Part shown: positions 24,153 through 36,355 of the stretch, piece by piece
How the letters are laid out: every line of letters starts with the position of its first letter
Numbering within the stretch: the first letter of the stretch is position 1
Assembly (NCBI RefSeq): GCF_012489685.1
Contig: NC_080042.1
Coordinates: 94,886,576-94,950,575 of the forward strand
Direction: 5' to 3'
Origin: Lotus japonicus
Taxonomy: Eukaryota; Streptophyta; Magnoliopsida; Fabales; Fabaceae
Length of the DNA stretch: 64,000 bases
The notes under the pieces: model-generated
The model's input: the letters and a program-made list of their open reading frames with translations, nothing else
Database searches by the model: none
Told to the model about the DNA's origin: nothing
Position numbers and translations under genes: made by a program

Positions 24153-26387
24153 CAACTTTGTGGTTTATTTTGAGTTCCCATGTGTACGACGACGGTATAT
24201 AGTTTTCGACCAAGAAAAACAGCAATAGCTTCCGTGGTCGTTTTGTTTTGATCTTCATTCTTTGTCATTGGACTTTTTTTTGGTCAATTATGTCATTGGA
24301 CTTTGATAGATCAATTCCTTAATTACGGAGATTTTTTTTTTTGTCAAATTGAAATACATTAGTGAAATAGAGCAATTTTATTTGGGCTAGGCTATGTCCA
24401 CGTTTTTCTTTGGTTAACCTATGTAGTGTATGTAGGTGCAGCTCATTCTGTGTGCTTCAGGCCAAAAATATCACATCCGACCATAATCGAGTAGATAGTT
24501 TTCATCCACTATACGGTAGAATGCTTGAGTTGAGTCAGTTTCAGGTTAGACGATTAAATAGTTGTGTCGGGTGGGTTGAGCCTTCACATCACCCGTCGTC
24601 TACTTCAAAAGCGAGGTCCACTTCTCCACACTATTTGGGCCAGGCTCTATAAATAATTTTAGTATTTCAGGATGGATTAGAAATATCAATTAGATATTAA
24701 GTTAATATTAAAAATCCGAACTTTATATTTTAAGCAAGTCAAGTATAAGTTTTAAAATTCACATGTTATTCAAATCAACCTTGATTTTTTCACGTGTAAA
24801 ACCTAAGAAGTCAATTTTATTTGTTTACACTCCAACATTATATTATTTTAATTCCCATATATATATATATATATTGGATAAGTATAACTATGTTGAATAA
24901 ATTGGTAAAGACATGTCAATTTTTTCGTAAAAGATTTAGCGTTTAATTCTGGCTGCCGATGTGAAGATTTTGTTGGTAAATAATATTGGATTTGTAAATG
25001 ATTAGTCCGTAATAATAAACGGAATAGTCTCATCTAAACTTTTATTAAAAAAAATGTCACATCAGATTAGGTTTGACTTTTAAAATACATTATATGTTCA
25101 TTGCTGAAAAATGTATGATACTTCAAATATCACGTTTTTTACATTAGGCAACTCTTCACATAATATTTTAAGTACTAAAACTTATCATGTTATTTATAGT
25201 TATAATTAAAATCTTTGCAATTTGATCAACGGAATGCAACATATGTGATATGTATGTTAGACCCTCAAAATAAATATAGTAGTATATTCTAATTATTTTG
25301 GGGCAGGTGCATGCACTGTTTGCCCTTTGCAAATATGACCAATGAGCAGATTGAATACTCAAAGCCAAAAGTGAACATAGTTGAATATCTCGGACATTTG
25401 ATTGGTTCATATGGTGAGTGCCATTGCCATACATTCTTGCAATTTCAGAAAGGATCCCATGCATGATGAATTTAACCTTATCCAAATGTGTTGACACTTG
25501 ACAGTTTATTTAAGATAGAGCCAAAATGTGTGGATGAATAATGAGATGACAGTTTTTTTCTTTTTGATAGGCAGAATAATGAAATGACAGTGAAAACGAG
25601 TACGGTCCATTAATTGATCTGAAAAAGTTACCCATACTTTTGGGGAGCAACTGCATTATTTATCCGTGTCCTCCTCCTTTTCATTAAGGCTTTCATTAAA
25701 CTCAAGCCCTATTCTCGTGAACAATATTTGCATGTTTTGACTAATTTAGTTTGTACCAATACTTTTTTATTGGCATTTGCCTTTACAGTTATGATCCTCC
25801 TCCTTATCCGAAATGTACATCTCAACTCTTCACAGATTCAAATAATGCTAACATTGCATGTTTTGGACTAGGAATTTCTATAGGTCAATTTTGAGGACTC
25901 CAACTAAGACAATGCCTCTTTGCAAGCGTAGCCTCTTTTCTGTGGAAATTTTGTGATAGTGGTTTCCACGTCGTTATTTGCTATGAAAATTGAAAACTAA
26001 AAGCGCAAATTGATTTAGAATAGTATAAAAACGGTTGTTAAGTCAAAAGACTCAACCGCCCTCTTCCCAGGGTCCGGTCCGGTGTGAATCCCCAAACTTG
26101 TGTCACACTGTGTGAGTCTTAATTAGAGCACATGCATTCCAATTTATGGAAAAATATCATAAATATTTTAAAAAATTATTCAGCAGTTTTCATTTTCAAG
26201 AGATTAAGAAAATGGCAAAACTTACCTACAGACTACAGTACCATATATATGGTTATCCAATTAAAATATAACATATGTATATATACTAGACTTTTAATTA
26301 TTTTTTACAGCCAACATCTCACGAGGATGCAGAAAACCCTATCGATGATGATGCTTAATTCTCTGGCGATGTCATTGTTGTCCTTAG
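24153..26387. other. Intergenic, no supported gene
   Basis: AT-rich sequence with only short chance frames and a (TA)n tract near 24858-24874. I see no RNA gene or recognisable element. Confidence 0.5.
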
Positions 26388-26930
26388 CTCGTGATGAGCT
26401 TCCTTCCTCATGGAGGAAGCCAGTCATAACTGTAATTAAAGTGAATTTCGACGTTGCGCTATCTAACTTGCGAGTGGCTAGATTCAGTATTTGGATGCAT
26501 AGCCCTACAACCACGCATGGAGATCATGGCTACAACACCTGCTTTTTTGGTGGCAGCTCTTTCTTCTTTGCTTGCGCCAGCTGCTGCTTTTCGTTGGATC
26601 ATCTCTTTGGCTTTAGAGCTTTGTTTCAAACGAGTCTGTTTTGAAACTATTTGCTTGAGATTGTTTTAGACTTGGATCAAAGCGAATGAGTGTAGTTTTT
26701 ATATGTTTTCCATTCTTGGAGATTATAGAGGGTTGGCATCGACTTTTGTTTCTTTCCATCGTACATTTGTTTGTAGAACTAATAATAGTGTGACAGATTA
26801 TATGCTTAGATCTCTATGCGCTTTCCCAATTTGTTTTAGATTGAGAAAGCTTTTCCAAAGCTATTATTCATCAGAATGATGTATTAATATCTGGGCCAAT
26901 TTGATTTTGGTTTGAATGAATGCATTTTTA
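26388..26930 (+). pseudogene. Decayed LINE-type RNase H domain
   Basis: Three frames read one after another give the order of a plant non-LTR retrotransposon RNase H domain. First comes W-x-K-P-x5-KVNFDVAL (26415 onward). A frame change leads to AFRWIISLALELCFKRVCFE, the usual A-E-A-x-A-x-x-W helix and E-x-D-C region, with D changed to I. Further frames contain CRTNNSVTDYMLRS, matching the V-x-R-x-x-N-x-V-A-D-x-L-A-R end motif. Stops and frameshifts make it non-functional. No reverse transcriptase was found next to it. Confidence 0.7.
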
Positions 26931-27899
26931 TCACATAAATGTTTATTTAAATAAGTTAGTTTTTCAAATTATTAAAATAAACTCGCTATAATAGAACTTA
27001 TTTTGACCCTCTACAACATTATTATTGTGATATTAGTGTCAGTCGACAGACCCCTAGATAAGGTTTATCCACTGGACGCGTTTAATTATAAGCATTGCGT
27101 GTGTTCCAATTTTACTGTCGGTGTGTTGGTTAGTACTAACTATTTTTGTTGCTACAATCTGTTGTAGGCGAGGCAAGGTGAAAATTGGAAATTAGTAATA
27201 GCTAGAAAATAAATAATTAAGAGAAAAAATTGAGAAACCAAATAAATAGGATTTTCTATTATTTTATTTATTAAGAATCTCCGCGTTTCTAGATGACCAT
27301 ACCAAACATGGTCACGCACCGCACGTTTTACCCTTTTAGGTGAAAGATGGTATCACGTCATCACCATGTGAAAGCAATTAGAATCCTTTGAATATTATGA
27401 GTCGATTCTCCACGTCATATGCTAGAGAATTATTTGGTTGGAGAAAATAACATAAAAAGGAAAACTAAAAAATTATGTGTTGAATGTAAGTTTTTTTTGG
27501 ATAAACCAAATTGCATTAATAGGCACAAGGGGTGCCACTGTGCCAGTGATGAATGTAAGTGAAAAAGAAGAAATTGATGAATAGAAATGTGTAAATAAAG
27601 TGGGAAATAATAGGATTATAATGAATTATTGTCATTAATTATGTTTTTTTTTCCAACTATCCATAATGCTATGCATTACTTATGTTATGTTGATACTCCA
27701 TTAAAAAAATGAGATTTTGGATTCTCACTTCTCTTACAGCTAGCTTAATTTCCGCACTCTTATGCTTTGCTTAAATAAATAGCATCAATAATTAAACCAT
27801 GTAATTAATTTGTAAAGCCGTTCATTTTGTTCTTTTGGAAGACAGGTTTGTCCTTATTCCTTTTCTAAACAATACAACAATATTAGCAGAGTATGCATG
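26931..27899. other. Intergenic left of the hAT/CACTA nest
   Basis: No gene seen. Holds the small retroposed fragment at 27491-27549; the rest is AT-rich. Confidence 0.5.
27491..27549 (-). mobile_element. Tiny 5'-truncated LINE-like retroposon
   Basis: A 59-bp insert begins with a T-run (a poly-A tail on the minus strand) and is bracketed by perfect 10-bp copies of TGAATGTAAG at 27481-27490 and 27550-27559. This is what target-primed reverse transcription leaves after severe 5' truncation. Confidence 0.7.
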
Positions 27900-28079
27900 T
27901 AGGGATGGTAATGGGTCTCGGACCCATAGGTTACCCGCAAAAAATACTCACTATGGGTAGGGTAAAAACTCGCTATATGGGTATGGGGTTGGGTATGGGT
28001 AATTACCCGCAAAAAGTATTGGGTATGGGTGCGGGTATGAGTACTATAGTACCCAACCCGCCCCATACCCGCACACATA

Positions 28080-28111
<32 letters not shown>

Positions 28112-28734
28112 GAACAAATTAATTTAAACTATAGCTTTCAAACTTACTTATTTTAAAAAATAGGTGAATATTTAAAATATTCATAATCATTGCTAATTTA
28201 CTCCCACTTATTTTTAAAATTAGTAAGTTAACAACCTACAATTTTAGGACTATATTATAAATCCAAAATAAAAAATTAAGTTATATCTTTCTTGCTTATT
28301 CGTTCTAAAAAAAATATTCTTAGTTGAATGATTTTATTTGTTACGTAGATAATCTTTTGTATATATATTAGTGTTTTTTATTTAAAAAGTTAGTTGTATT
28401 TTTTGTTTTCTATTAACAAAAACAGTGAAAAATATTTTGGTTAGCTAAATTGCGGGTAATGGGCACGAGTACGGGCATTTAGGTACCCAGAGGGTACCAC
28501 TACCACAAAAAGGGGGTTGGGCAGCAGCTATGGGGTAGCGGTTCAATGTTAGTGCTGCCCAAGTGTTATAAAAAAAAAAATTACATAAAAGCAACAATTT
28601 TTAAAATTAAAAAAAATATAAAAACTCTATCTTATATGGAACCGCTACCCAAGTTGCAATTCTGGTTGTTAGGGAGCTGTTAATTGAACCACTACCCAAG
28701 TTAATATATTTTTCCCTAAATTAAATTTCACAAA

Positions 28735-29021
28735 ACCCTAACCGTGAATCCCTTTTCTCTTCCCTCACTCGACTGCACGCTGCAAACCTTGCTCCCTTGT
28801 AACCTCTCCCCATCTGAACCACAATCCTCCGCTGCTAGTCCACTTTTCTCAACCCTTGCTCGATGCCGTAACTCTTCCTTGCTGTTGTAACTGTCGCACA
28901 TTCTGCAGGTGTTTCCTTCACTTCCGCCAGTGCTCGACGCTCGACACAAGCTCGACAGTCCGCCGGCAGCGCACCCACCACACCAGAGGCTCCCCTTCAA
29001 CGACTCTTCCTCTGTGATAAG
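28735..29021 (+). other. Gene-leader-like segment inside the CACTA element
   Basis: A C-rich stretch unlike its AT-rich surroundings opens with 'aaaccctaaccg', looks like a plant 5' leader, and ends CTGTGATAAG before a plausible GTCAGT donor. A second exon-like piece lies at about 31028-31093 (acceptor TTTTCAG, then a lysine-rich frame VGDTPQKKKKG ending TAA). I do not recognise the source gene. Host gene capture by the transposon is an inference. Confidence 0.35.
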
Positions 29022-29879
29022 GTCAGTTTTTTTCTTGTTCAGTTTTCTTCCTCGCCTGCTGTATGTTCCCTATTTTCTTTGAAAGAAGATGGGAGTTTCA
29101 ATTTCCATCTGTGGGTCTTGTAAAATTGTGAAATATGACTGATCAAGGTTGTTTGTGTGTTGAAAAGAACATTGACTCAAATTGAATATTTATTATTGTT
29201 AGAATTTTACAAAGGAAACAACCTAAATGTTCTTGCTGGTGTTTTTTGGTGTGGTGACATCAAAAGTGTTGTGTTGTGTTCTGGTTTGTGTCTCTAAGCT
29301 GGCCAATTCAAATTGGGGCTGAATGCTATTTGGTTTTGTAGTTTTTTAAATGCTTTTCTTTTCATCTTGGGTAATCTAGCCTTTAGTTTCTAGGAGTTTT
29401 ATCTTTAGCAGATATATGGCTTTGTAATTTGGGGGTCTAAAACTTGTTAAGTTTTTTGGAGGGCTGTTACTGTTTTCTTCTGCATAATTCTGAGGCAGAT
29501 GCAGATACCTTGCGGATTGGTAATTTGAAGGCCCTTATGTTTCCTTAAGTTTCTTTCATTTTTCATCAATTGATTGGAGTTCAAATTCTCTTGTCTGTTT
29601 GGGATCCCTGTAGTTACAGCCATGGTATTCTCTCTTTTTGGACCAGAATTGAAGACAGTGAGGCCTTGGTGTGTGTCGTTGCTGCACTGAATTTTACCAC
29701 ATAGATCTTCTAGTTTTTTGTTGGTTTACAAGCTGCTACCTGCAATTCTAACTTTCACTACTTGGTCTCGTGGTTTGGGTTTTGGAAGGTTATAAGCTTT
29801 GTTTATTTGCATTGGTCTTAGTTATTATATGACCTTGCTCTGTTCTGTTTTTTACTCTGTTCTGTCCAGTTCTTTTTCT

Positions 29880-29966
29880 TTTCCTCTCTCTTTATATGTA
29901 TATGGGATTGAAGTACCCCTTATACTCCCTTCAATGAATTTGTTATCTTTGGTGATAAAAAAAAAA
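29880..29966 (+). mobile_element. LINE-like 3' end with A tail
   Basis: The segment ends in a run of 12 A. Its last ~60 bases match, in reverse complement, the T-headed segments at about 33704-33775 and 43384-43440 (shared 'aagtacaaggggtac'-type phrase). It looks like a 3' end of the same retroposon family inserted in the CACTA element. Its 5' limit is not clear. Confidence 0.5.
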
Positions 29967-32317
29967 AATTCATCCTACTTGCGCGTACTTCCTCAAGGTT
30001 GAACGATTTGAAAAGTGAAGGTTCAAATATGCTTTCTTTTTCTGATGAAAAACTTTACTTAAATATACACACACACAGTGCTAGCTAAAAAGCTTTGTGA
30101 ATGCCACATTGTTCTGATGTGTCTTCATTTTTGGGGGGTTTACAGATACTCTTTCATATAATGCCTTGTAACATTGGCTTTCAGCTGAAATTAAGTTAAC
30201 TTTGCTCAAAAAAATAATGGCATGTTTATAAATTCCTCTGTCACTGCAAGGATAAGTCTTATACAAAAATGCTAGATGCCTTTAAATTCCTTTTTGACTA
30301 GGATGGATCTTTGGTAGTGCGGTTGTAATTTTGGCTTCAACCATTATAGTAACAAGTTTTCTTGGTAAAAACTGTAGGGACTTAATGCATGTCAAAGTCA
30401 TAACTTATGTAGCTTTTGAAGGGAGAGAAAATTTGTATATAACTTTTAACTTATAGATGCATTCTATTTTAGTGCATTTTCAGACTTAAGAGGAATATCA
30501 AATTTTTCTATTGAATTTGTGGAGACCAAAAAAGGATGTGTGCATGTTGAAGGATGTCTTCCATTTTGAGATGATGTCTTGATTCCTTTTTCACTTATGC
30601 TTTGTAGTTCATGCTCGAAGACTACAATCCTTGAAGGCACTTACATATTCTCCTTCAACCAACTCTGAAATTTTCTCCAGATTGTATAAAATTGTATTTG
30701 GGATACTAGAGAAGGTTCGTGCTTTCCTACTAGAGAAGGTTCGTGCTTTCTATGTATATTAGATATGGACTTTCGCACATTTATTTTATTTTTCCTGTAT
30801 CTATGAAAATTTAATTGGTTTATGATGTTTAGTCATGGCTTCTACCTAAGAGTTCTATTGGCTGATATATAAAGGAATTGGAGAAATTCATTATTTGGAT
30901 AAAATTTTGTACCTTCGTTCCTTGAAATTAAAAAAACTAGATTATTATAGTATATGGGCATTCTTCAGATTTTCAGGTCGGTGATACTCTGCAATTTTCA
31001 GAAAGTTATTTTGTTTCCGATTTTCAGGTTGGTGATACTCCACAAAAGAAAAAGAAAGGCATACTTGGTGCTAAAGGTGTGATAAAGAAGTAAGATCATG
31101 GCTTTGAAGCTTTCTTTCTTTTATCCTTATATACATGTTTCCTACTGGTTTTGTCTCTCCTCTTATTTCTTTTTTAGTGTTTTTTTTTTGAAAGAAAGAA
31201 TTGTATATTGAAGAAAACTTGTTAACACTCCTGATATTCGAGAGATCTAAGCCTTTGCTACTGTGAAGGAAGACTAATTGCAAGGAATGAAAGGTGATTG
31301 ATTTTTATATATCTTTATCTAATCTAAATAATTCTATCAGAGATGTTTTTGATACCAGAAAAAGAAAATAGTCTGCTGTTGAATGGAAGTTCTATGTTGC
31401 CTTTGCTACTGTGAAGGAAGACTAATTGCAAGGAAACAAGTTCACTGGTTGTTTCATTTGGAGAAATGGTAATAGACTATGCCTACCATGAGAGGAATGT
31501 CACTGACAATGTAGTTGTTGGTATCTAGTTTCGAGGATCTCAGATCTATGGAATTTGTTTTGGTGGACGATTTTTAATTAATTCGGTTGCTAGGTGTAGT
31601 TTACAATCAATGTCTGCTTATTTAGTTTATGGGTAGAATTTATTTGAGATTTCAGAACTATGAAATTTGTTATGGTTTTAGCAATTATATGGATTGAGTA
31701 TCAACTGTGAAATTAGTAATATTGCTCTAATTTATTGGTTTCTTTTGTCAAAAAATGAATTTATTGGTTTCTGTTAAAAAAAGGGACTAAATTAAGAAGA
31801 AGAAAGAGTAAGGTAGCAGTTATAACCGCAGCTAATGTGTAGGTAGCGATTAAAAAAAAAAAGAGTAAGGTAGCGGTTCTTAAAAAAATATTTCCGTATT
31901 TGCGTAGCGGTTATAACCGCTGCTAATGTGTAGGTAGCAAATGAAAAAAAAAAGGAGTAAGGTAGCGGTTCCGGAAAAACAAATTCCACACTTGCGCAGC
32001 GGTTATAACCGCTGCTAGTGTATAGAGATGGGAACCGGTTCACGGAACCGCTACCTTAATTTTAATTGCGTAGCGGTTCAGAACCGCTACCCAATTTTAG
32101 CAACGCTGAGTTTAGCACCACCCCCTTAACCGCTACCCAACGTTGAACTTAACCGCTACCCAAGCCCTTTTTTGTGGTAGTGTACGGAGACGGGCATTTA
32201 AGTTGCTACCCACACGAGTATGGGGACGGGTACGTGCAATTTTTTAAAACGCGGGTATGGGGATGGGTACTGTAGTACCCTACCCAGACCCTACCCATTG
32301 TCATCCCTATATGCATG

Positions 32318-35300
32318 ACAGAGACTTCGATACAGCTAGAGTCGTGATAGCTAAACAATGTTGTTTAACTTTTTCGTAATGGAAAATGTACCTCAATGTT
32401 CAAATGAGTATGAAAGCATTGAGGAAGAAATTCAAAGTTACAGAATAATGCTTAGCAAATGAACGTTTAAATTAGACATGTATTTATAGGCACAATGAGA
32501 AATATACTCTATGTGATAAGTATTGGTGAAATGAAGTCTTTATGTATGTATGACTTTCGAGATGATTGTTGCATGTAGACAACCTTGCAATTGTCTTATA
32601 AGCGTGCAAACTTAAATCCGTTTGGCTGACGGTTGAACGAGAGGAACTCATTTCAGTTGGCCAACATAGTTGTAGAACTTTAGACTACCATGGACTATAT
32701 TGGTCATAGTAGGGCCTTTTTAGCCGATAGGAACATAAGTTCCCAGCTTAAAATGTATAATGCAATGCAATGTTTTAATTAGCTCACTTATAAAATGTTC
32801 AAGATGCAATATAAACATGCCAAGATAAAGCTCCTCTTTAAAGTGCTAATTCAAAAACATTTACTTTTCTGAATTTTGAACCATGCATCTTTTGGCCTAT
32901 ATAAAACTTAATATAAAACTTATTAGATCTTACTTGACATCATTCGGTTAATTTTAGCATTTTGAAACTTGAAACATCATGATTAATGGACAATTACTGT
33001 CTATAGGCAACCTTCCAATTGTCTTATGTGTGCCGACTTAAATACACTCAATTGATTTGGTGGATAAGATGAACATGTTTTTTGCCGTTTTGGCAGCCCA
33101 CATGGTGTCACTTAGTAGAGGAACTTTCTGGCCACCTTATAGCTATTTGGGTCGACCATAACAATAATGAAATATTTACAAAACTATTATTAGATTAAAT
33201 TAAATAATCTGAAAAATATTATTTTGAAGTTATCATCGGGCATTTGATTGCCTTACATAAAACATATGCCTGTGCTGCATCATGGAATTAACATAAATGT
33301 TGTTGAGCATATAAGGATTGTTTTGGGTGTTTTCTTAATCACTTCACAAAGTTTTAGAATTGGAAAAAAATGATTTTCAAAAATAAAAAATCAAATTGGC
33401 TCAGCTACTTGTTTGATGTTTCAACTAAATGTACATCAGGAAATGCTGTGGTGGCCACTTGTTTTCAGACTCCGCGTCCAAAAAACAAAACCACTTATTT
33501 TGTGGTGTGACTTTCTTTATTTGCGGTCGTCTGAAGTTAATTAAACGAAGCAACAACTTGGTTTGGAAAAATCAGTTGAAGACGATTGAGAATCATTAGA
33601 GGCTAGAGCTTTTGCTAGGTAGCAGAAAAACAGAAAAATACAAACCAATTGTCAATTTTGTTCTGACTTCGCACTTGATCTGGAAAATGGCTAATTTGTA
33701 TGTTTTTTTTTTATAAACAATAAGAATTATATTGAATGGAAGTACAAGGGGTACTTCAACCCAATACATGAAAAGAGAAGAAGAGATGAACATACTAAAG
33801 ATTAAGATCAAGAGTAGTATTTATTTTTTCTAGCTTCTAGTTTACCCTACCGTCAAACCAAATCACTCTTTATAATTTCTCTAGATTTTTATATATGCCT
33901 GCAAGTTGGTTGCAATCAGTGAGTGACCAGTTTTGGCTTGAACAAATTTTTTTTTTTTTTAATTTCAACTGCGCGTTTAAGGACTACAATTTGTACCTCC
34001 ATCCTGATGAAACAAATTAAACAACTATTATTAGCAAAAAAATATTAAAATTAAACAACTATGGGCTTATGGCAATGCACATTTTCTTCCAATTAATTTC
34101 GAAGGTACTTGAGGCTTTAATCCATATATCGAATTTGAGGATTTTTTTATGCAATCTAATTTGAGGATTTAGTCCCAAAACATCCTTAGATCCGAATCTA
34201 TTTTTTTTAATATTAAATTGCTCTCGTATTTTTTATTGTGGTGAAGATTAAGTATTTTCTCAAAAGTTCACTTTGAACTCTCATCTTAAAGATTCAAACA
34301 GTTAAGTTTAACCACCGTGACCTATACTCATTGAGTTTAAAGCGTTCGGAAGTCCACTAATTTTGAGCATAAATCAATGATGGTTGATTTTGAATCGGCT
34401 TAGACATTACAAATTACAAACTTCCATTAAATAAAGTTTTAGTCCTTGATTTATACACTTAAATCTAAAATGATCTATGAATTTTTTTTTATAGCCTTTA
34501 GTACTTGATTTTTTTTTTAAATAAGCATCTGTGATGTCATAATGCTTACGTGGTAATTTTTTATTGAATCAGCGATTGAATCCTTTATATAATGGACAAC
34601 ATCCAAAAAAATATTTAAACAAAAAGATAATATCAATCGTTGAATGATAACTTCAGTGATAAGAACTGAGTGACGGTTGGAAATGAGAAGGTCGATCAAT
34701 TCCTAAAGAGTGTTATTTATTTTTTTAATATAGAAAAAATAGAAAAGGGAACAAACTCAAATTACTTATCTCTTAACTATACTTTGAGCTAGTTTGGTTA
34801 ACATGATTTTTTTGAAAGTAGTTTGGTTAACAGGATAATCACACGTTTAAAAGTTCTAGTGTTTATAAGTCACATGATGATATAATAATGAAATCTTAAC
34901 ACTTCACTTATCAAGTGTAAAACTTATGATAAGGAGAGGTTGATGATAAATTTAACATGGAAACATTAATTAAATTAAATTTATGTTATTTTCATTCCTG
35001 AACTTTAGATATGGAAAAAGATTTGTTAGGGGAGAATTATTAAAAAATAAATATTTAGCTATCATTTACTTTATAAATCTTGATAAAAGTCAAAAATTGA
35101 AATTGAGAGTTCTATTCTTTTTTGAACGTGAGAGTTCTATTCAAATATGACAATTGGTGTGATGTCATGCTACGAACCTAACTTCACAGCGTACTTTTTG
35201 ATGTAAAGATTCCGTATTAGTTCTTTTAATAATCAGATAAATAAATATCATCAAAAAATTAATCAGATAAATACCTAATATATTATGTTCAAAGCGATAG

Positions 35301-35940
35301 AAATTTAATCCACACCGAGATTTATTTAGTTTTTTTTTTAAATTGAGATTTATTTAGTTTTTTTTTTTGAACTCGAGATTTATTTAGTTAAACAAAAGAA
35401 AAATTGTGCCATTCACAAATGTTACTAAAATTAGATTAATCAGATATTAATCTATCTATTGTATAATGTACAAAGAATAAATAAATATATATATATAATC
35501 AAATTTCCACCACTATGCATCTTATAAATATACTAGATATTAATAAATAGATTAATGCTGTAAAAAAAAATGAATAGATTAATTTATTTTAATCTGATTT
35601 GGAGATTATTAAAGATTATTTGGTGGAAACAAATTCAATTTTTGTTATGTTATCCCCTATTTTTGAATGTGAGATAAGTTATATTGTTGGTATAATTAAT
35701 ATACTCTTCTTATCCAGTAAAAAAAAAAAAAAAAAAACTTATCTGTAAATAGGAATATCTTAGTTAATGTTGATTATGGTCAAGATTAAGATATAACTGA
35801 TATTTTTTTTTTGGAAATAAGATAAAAAAGAAAGAAAGAAATAAGATATAACTATCTGACATTCAAAAAATATAGTAAATTGTATTATCTTAATTTTGAT
35901 TGTGCTGACTCCGCGGCCGTCAAAAGAGAAAAAAAGAAGA
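32318..35940. other. Intergenic, AT-rich, no supported gene
   Basis: No recognisable coding sequence. Contains a minus-strand LINE-like tail (33704-33800), a SINE-like relic (about 34640-34725) and homopolymer A or T runs. Confidence 0.5.
33704..33800 (-). mobile_element. LINE-like 3' tail
   Basis: Begins with a T-run followed by 'ataaacaataagaattat' and a phrase shared with the copies at 29.9 kb and 43.4 kb. Read on the minus strand it is a 3' end with a poly-A tail. Target duplications were not found. Confidence 0.45.
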
Positions 35941-35949
35941 AGTTAAAGT

Positions 35950-35957
35950 CCACGTGG
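35950..35957 (+). promoter_or_regulatory. G-box in the STP13 promoter
   Basis: CCACGTGG, a palindromic G-box core about 45 bp upstream of the TATA box. G-boxes bind bZIP and bHLH factors and are frequent in stress- and ABA-responsive plant promoters. Function here is inferred. Confidence 0.55.
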
Positions 35958-35996
35958 AAGCATCAGAATGGTGACCCTCTTTATCCAAAAAAAACT

Positions 35997-36007
35997 TTAT
36001 AAATAGG
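35997..36007 (+). promoter_or_regulatory. TATA box of STP13
   Basis: TTTATAAATAG lies about 185 bp upstream of the start codon. The leader between contains a CT microsatellite (about 36064-36082), common in plant 5' UTRs. Confidence 0.7.
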
Positions 36008-36189
36008 GGCTTATTCACTCCCAAGTCTACATTGCAACTTCATCTACTTCTACTTTTCTACTTTCTCTCTCTCTCTCTCTGGCTTTCACTCTCTCTTGTT
36101 CCTTCTCATATTTTCATTCATTCATTCCTCCCAATCTTCCGATTCAGCAATTCGCATAACATTCGATTGGTACTTGCTAGATCGCATCC

Positions 36190-36324
36190 ATGGCAGGCGG
36201 AGGTTTCGCCACCAGTGGTGGCGGCGATTTTGAGGCAAAGATCACTCCCATCGTCATTATTTCCTGTATACTGGCGGCCACCGGTGGTCTCATGTTTGGT
36301 TACGACGTCGGCGTTTCAGGTAAC

Positions 36325-36355
<31 letters not shown>

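Larger units (their letters stand above)
28498..32182. mobile_element. CACTA-type transposon nested in the hAT element
   Basis: Left end CACTACCACAAAAAGGG and right end CCCTTTTTTGTGGTAGTG are inverted repeats, flanked by the 3-bp duplication TAC (28495-28497 and 32183-32185). Both ends have arrays of 'gtagcggtt' / 'aaccgctaccc' motifs (28530-28700 and 31810-32165), as expected for transposase-binding subterminal repeats. The 3685-bp interior shows no TNPD-like transposase. It has gene-like C/T-rich leader sequence and exon-like pieces, so it may be a non-autonomous element carrying host DNA. Confidence 0.88.
27900..32309. mobile_element. hAT-type DNA transposon, non-autonomous, containing a nested CACTA element
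   Basis: Perfect 8-bp target duplications TATGCATG lie at 27892-27899 and 32310-32317. The ends are TAGGGATGGTAATGGGT and, inverted, ACCCATTGTCATCCCTA, similar to Ac/Ds-class termini. Subterminal zones are full of 'gggtatgggta' motifs in both orientations (27905-28075 and 32190-32290). Without the inner CACTA insertion the element would be about 720 bp, close in size to the two other hAT elements here. No transposase frame is present. Confidence 0.88.

Noticed and set aside
24410..24652. 80-codon frame downstream of the tRNA
   Set aside because: No splice context, motif or promoter; composition consistent with chance.
27893..28156. 87-codon frame rich in Met/Gly (repeated GMG-like words)
   Set aside because: Translation of the subterminal repeat array of the hAT element.
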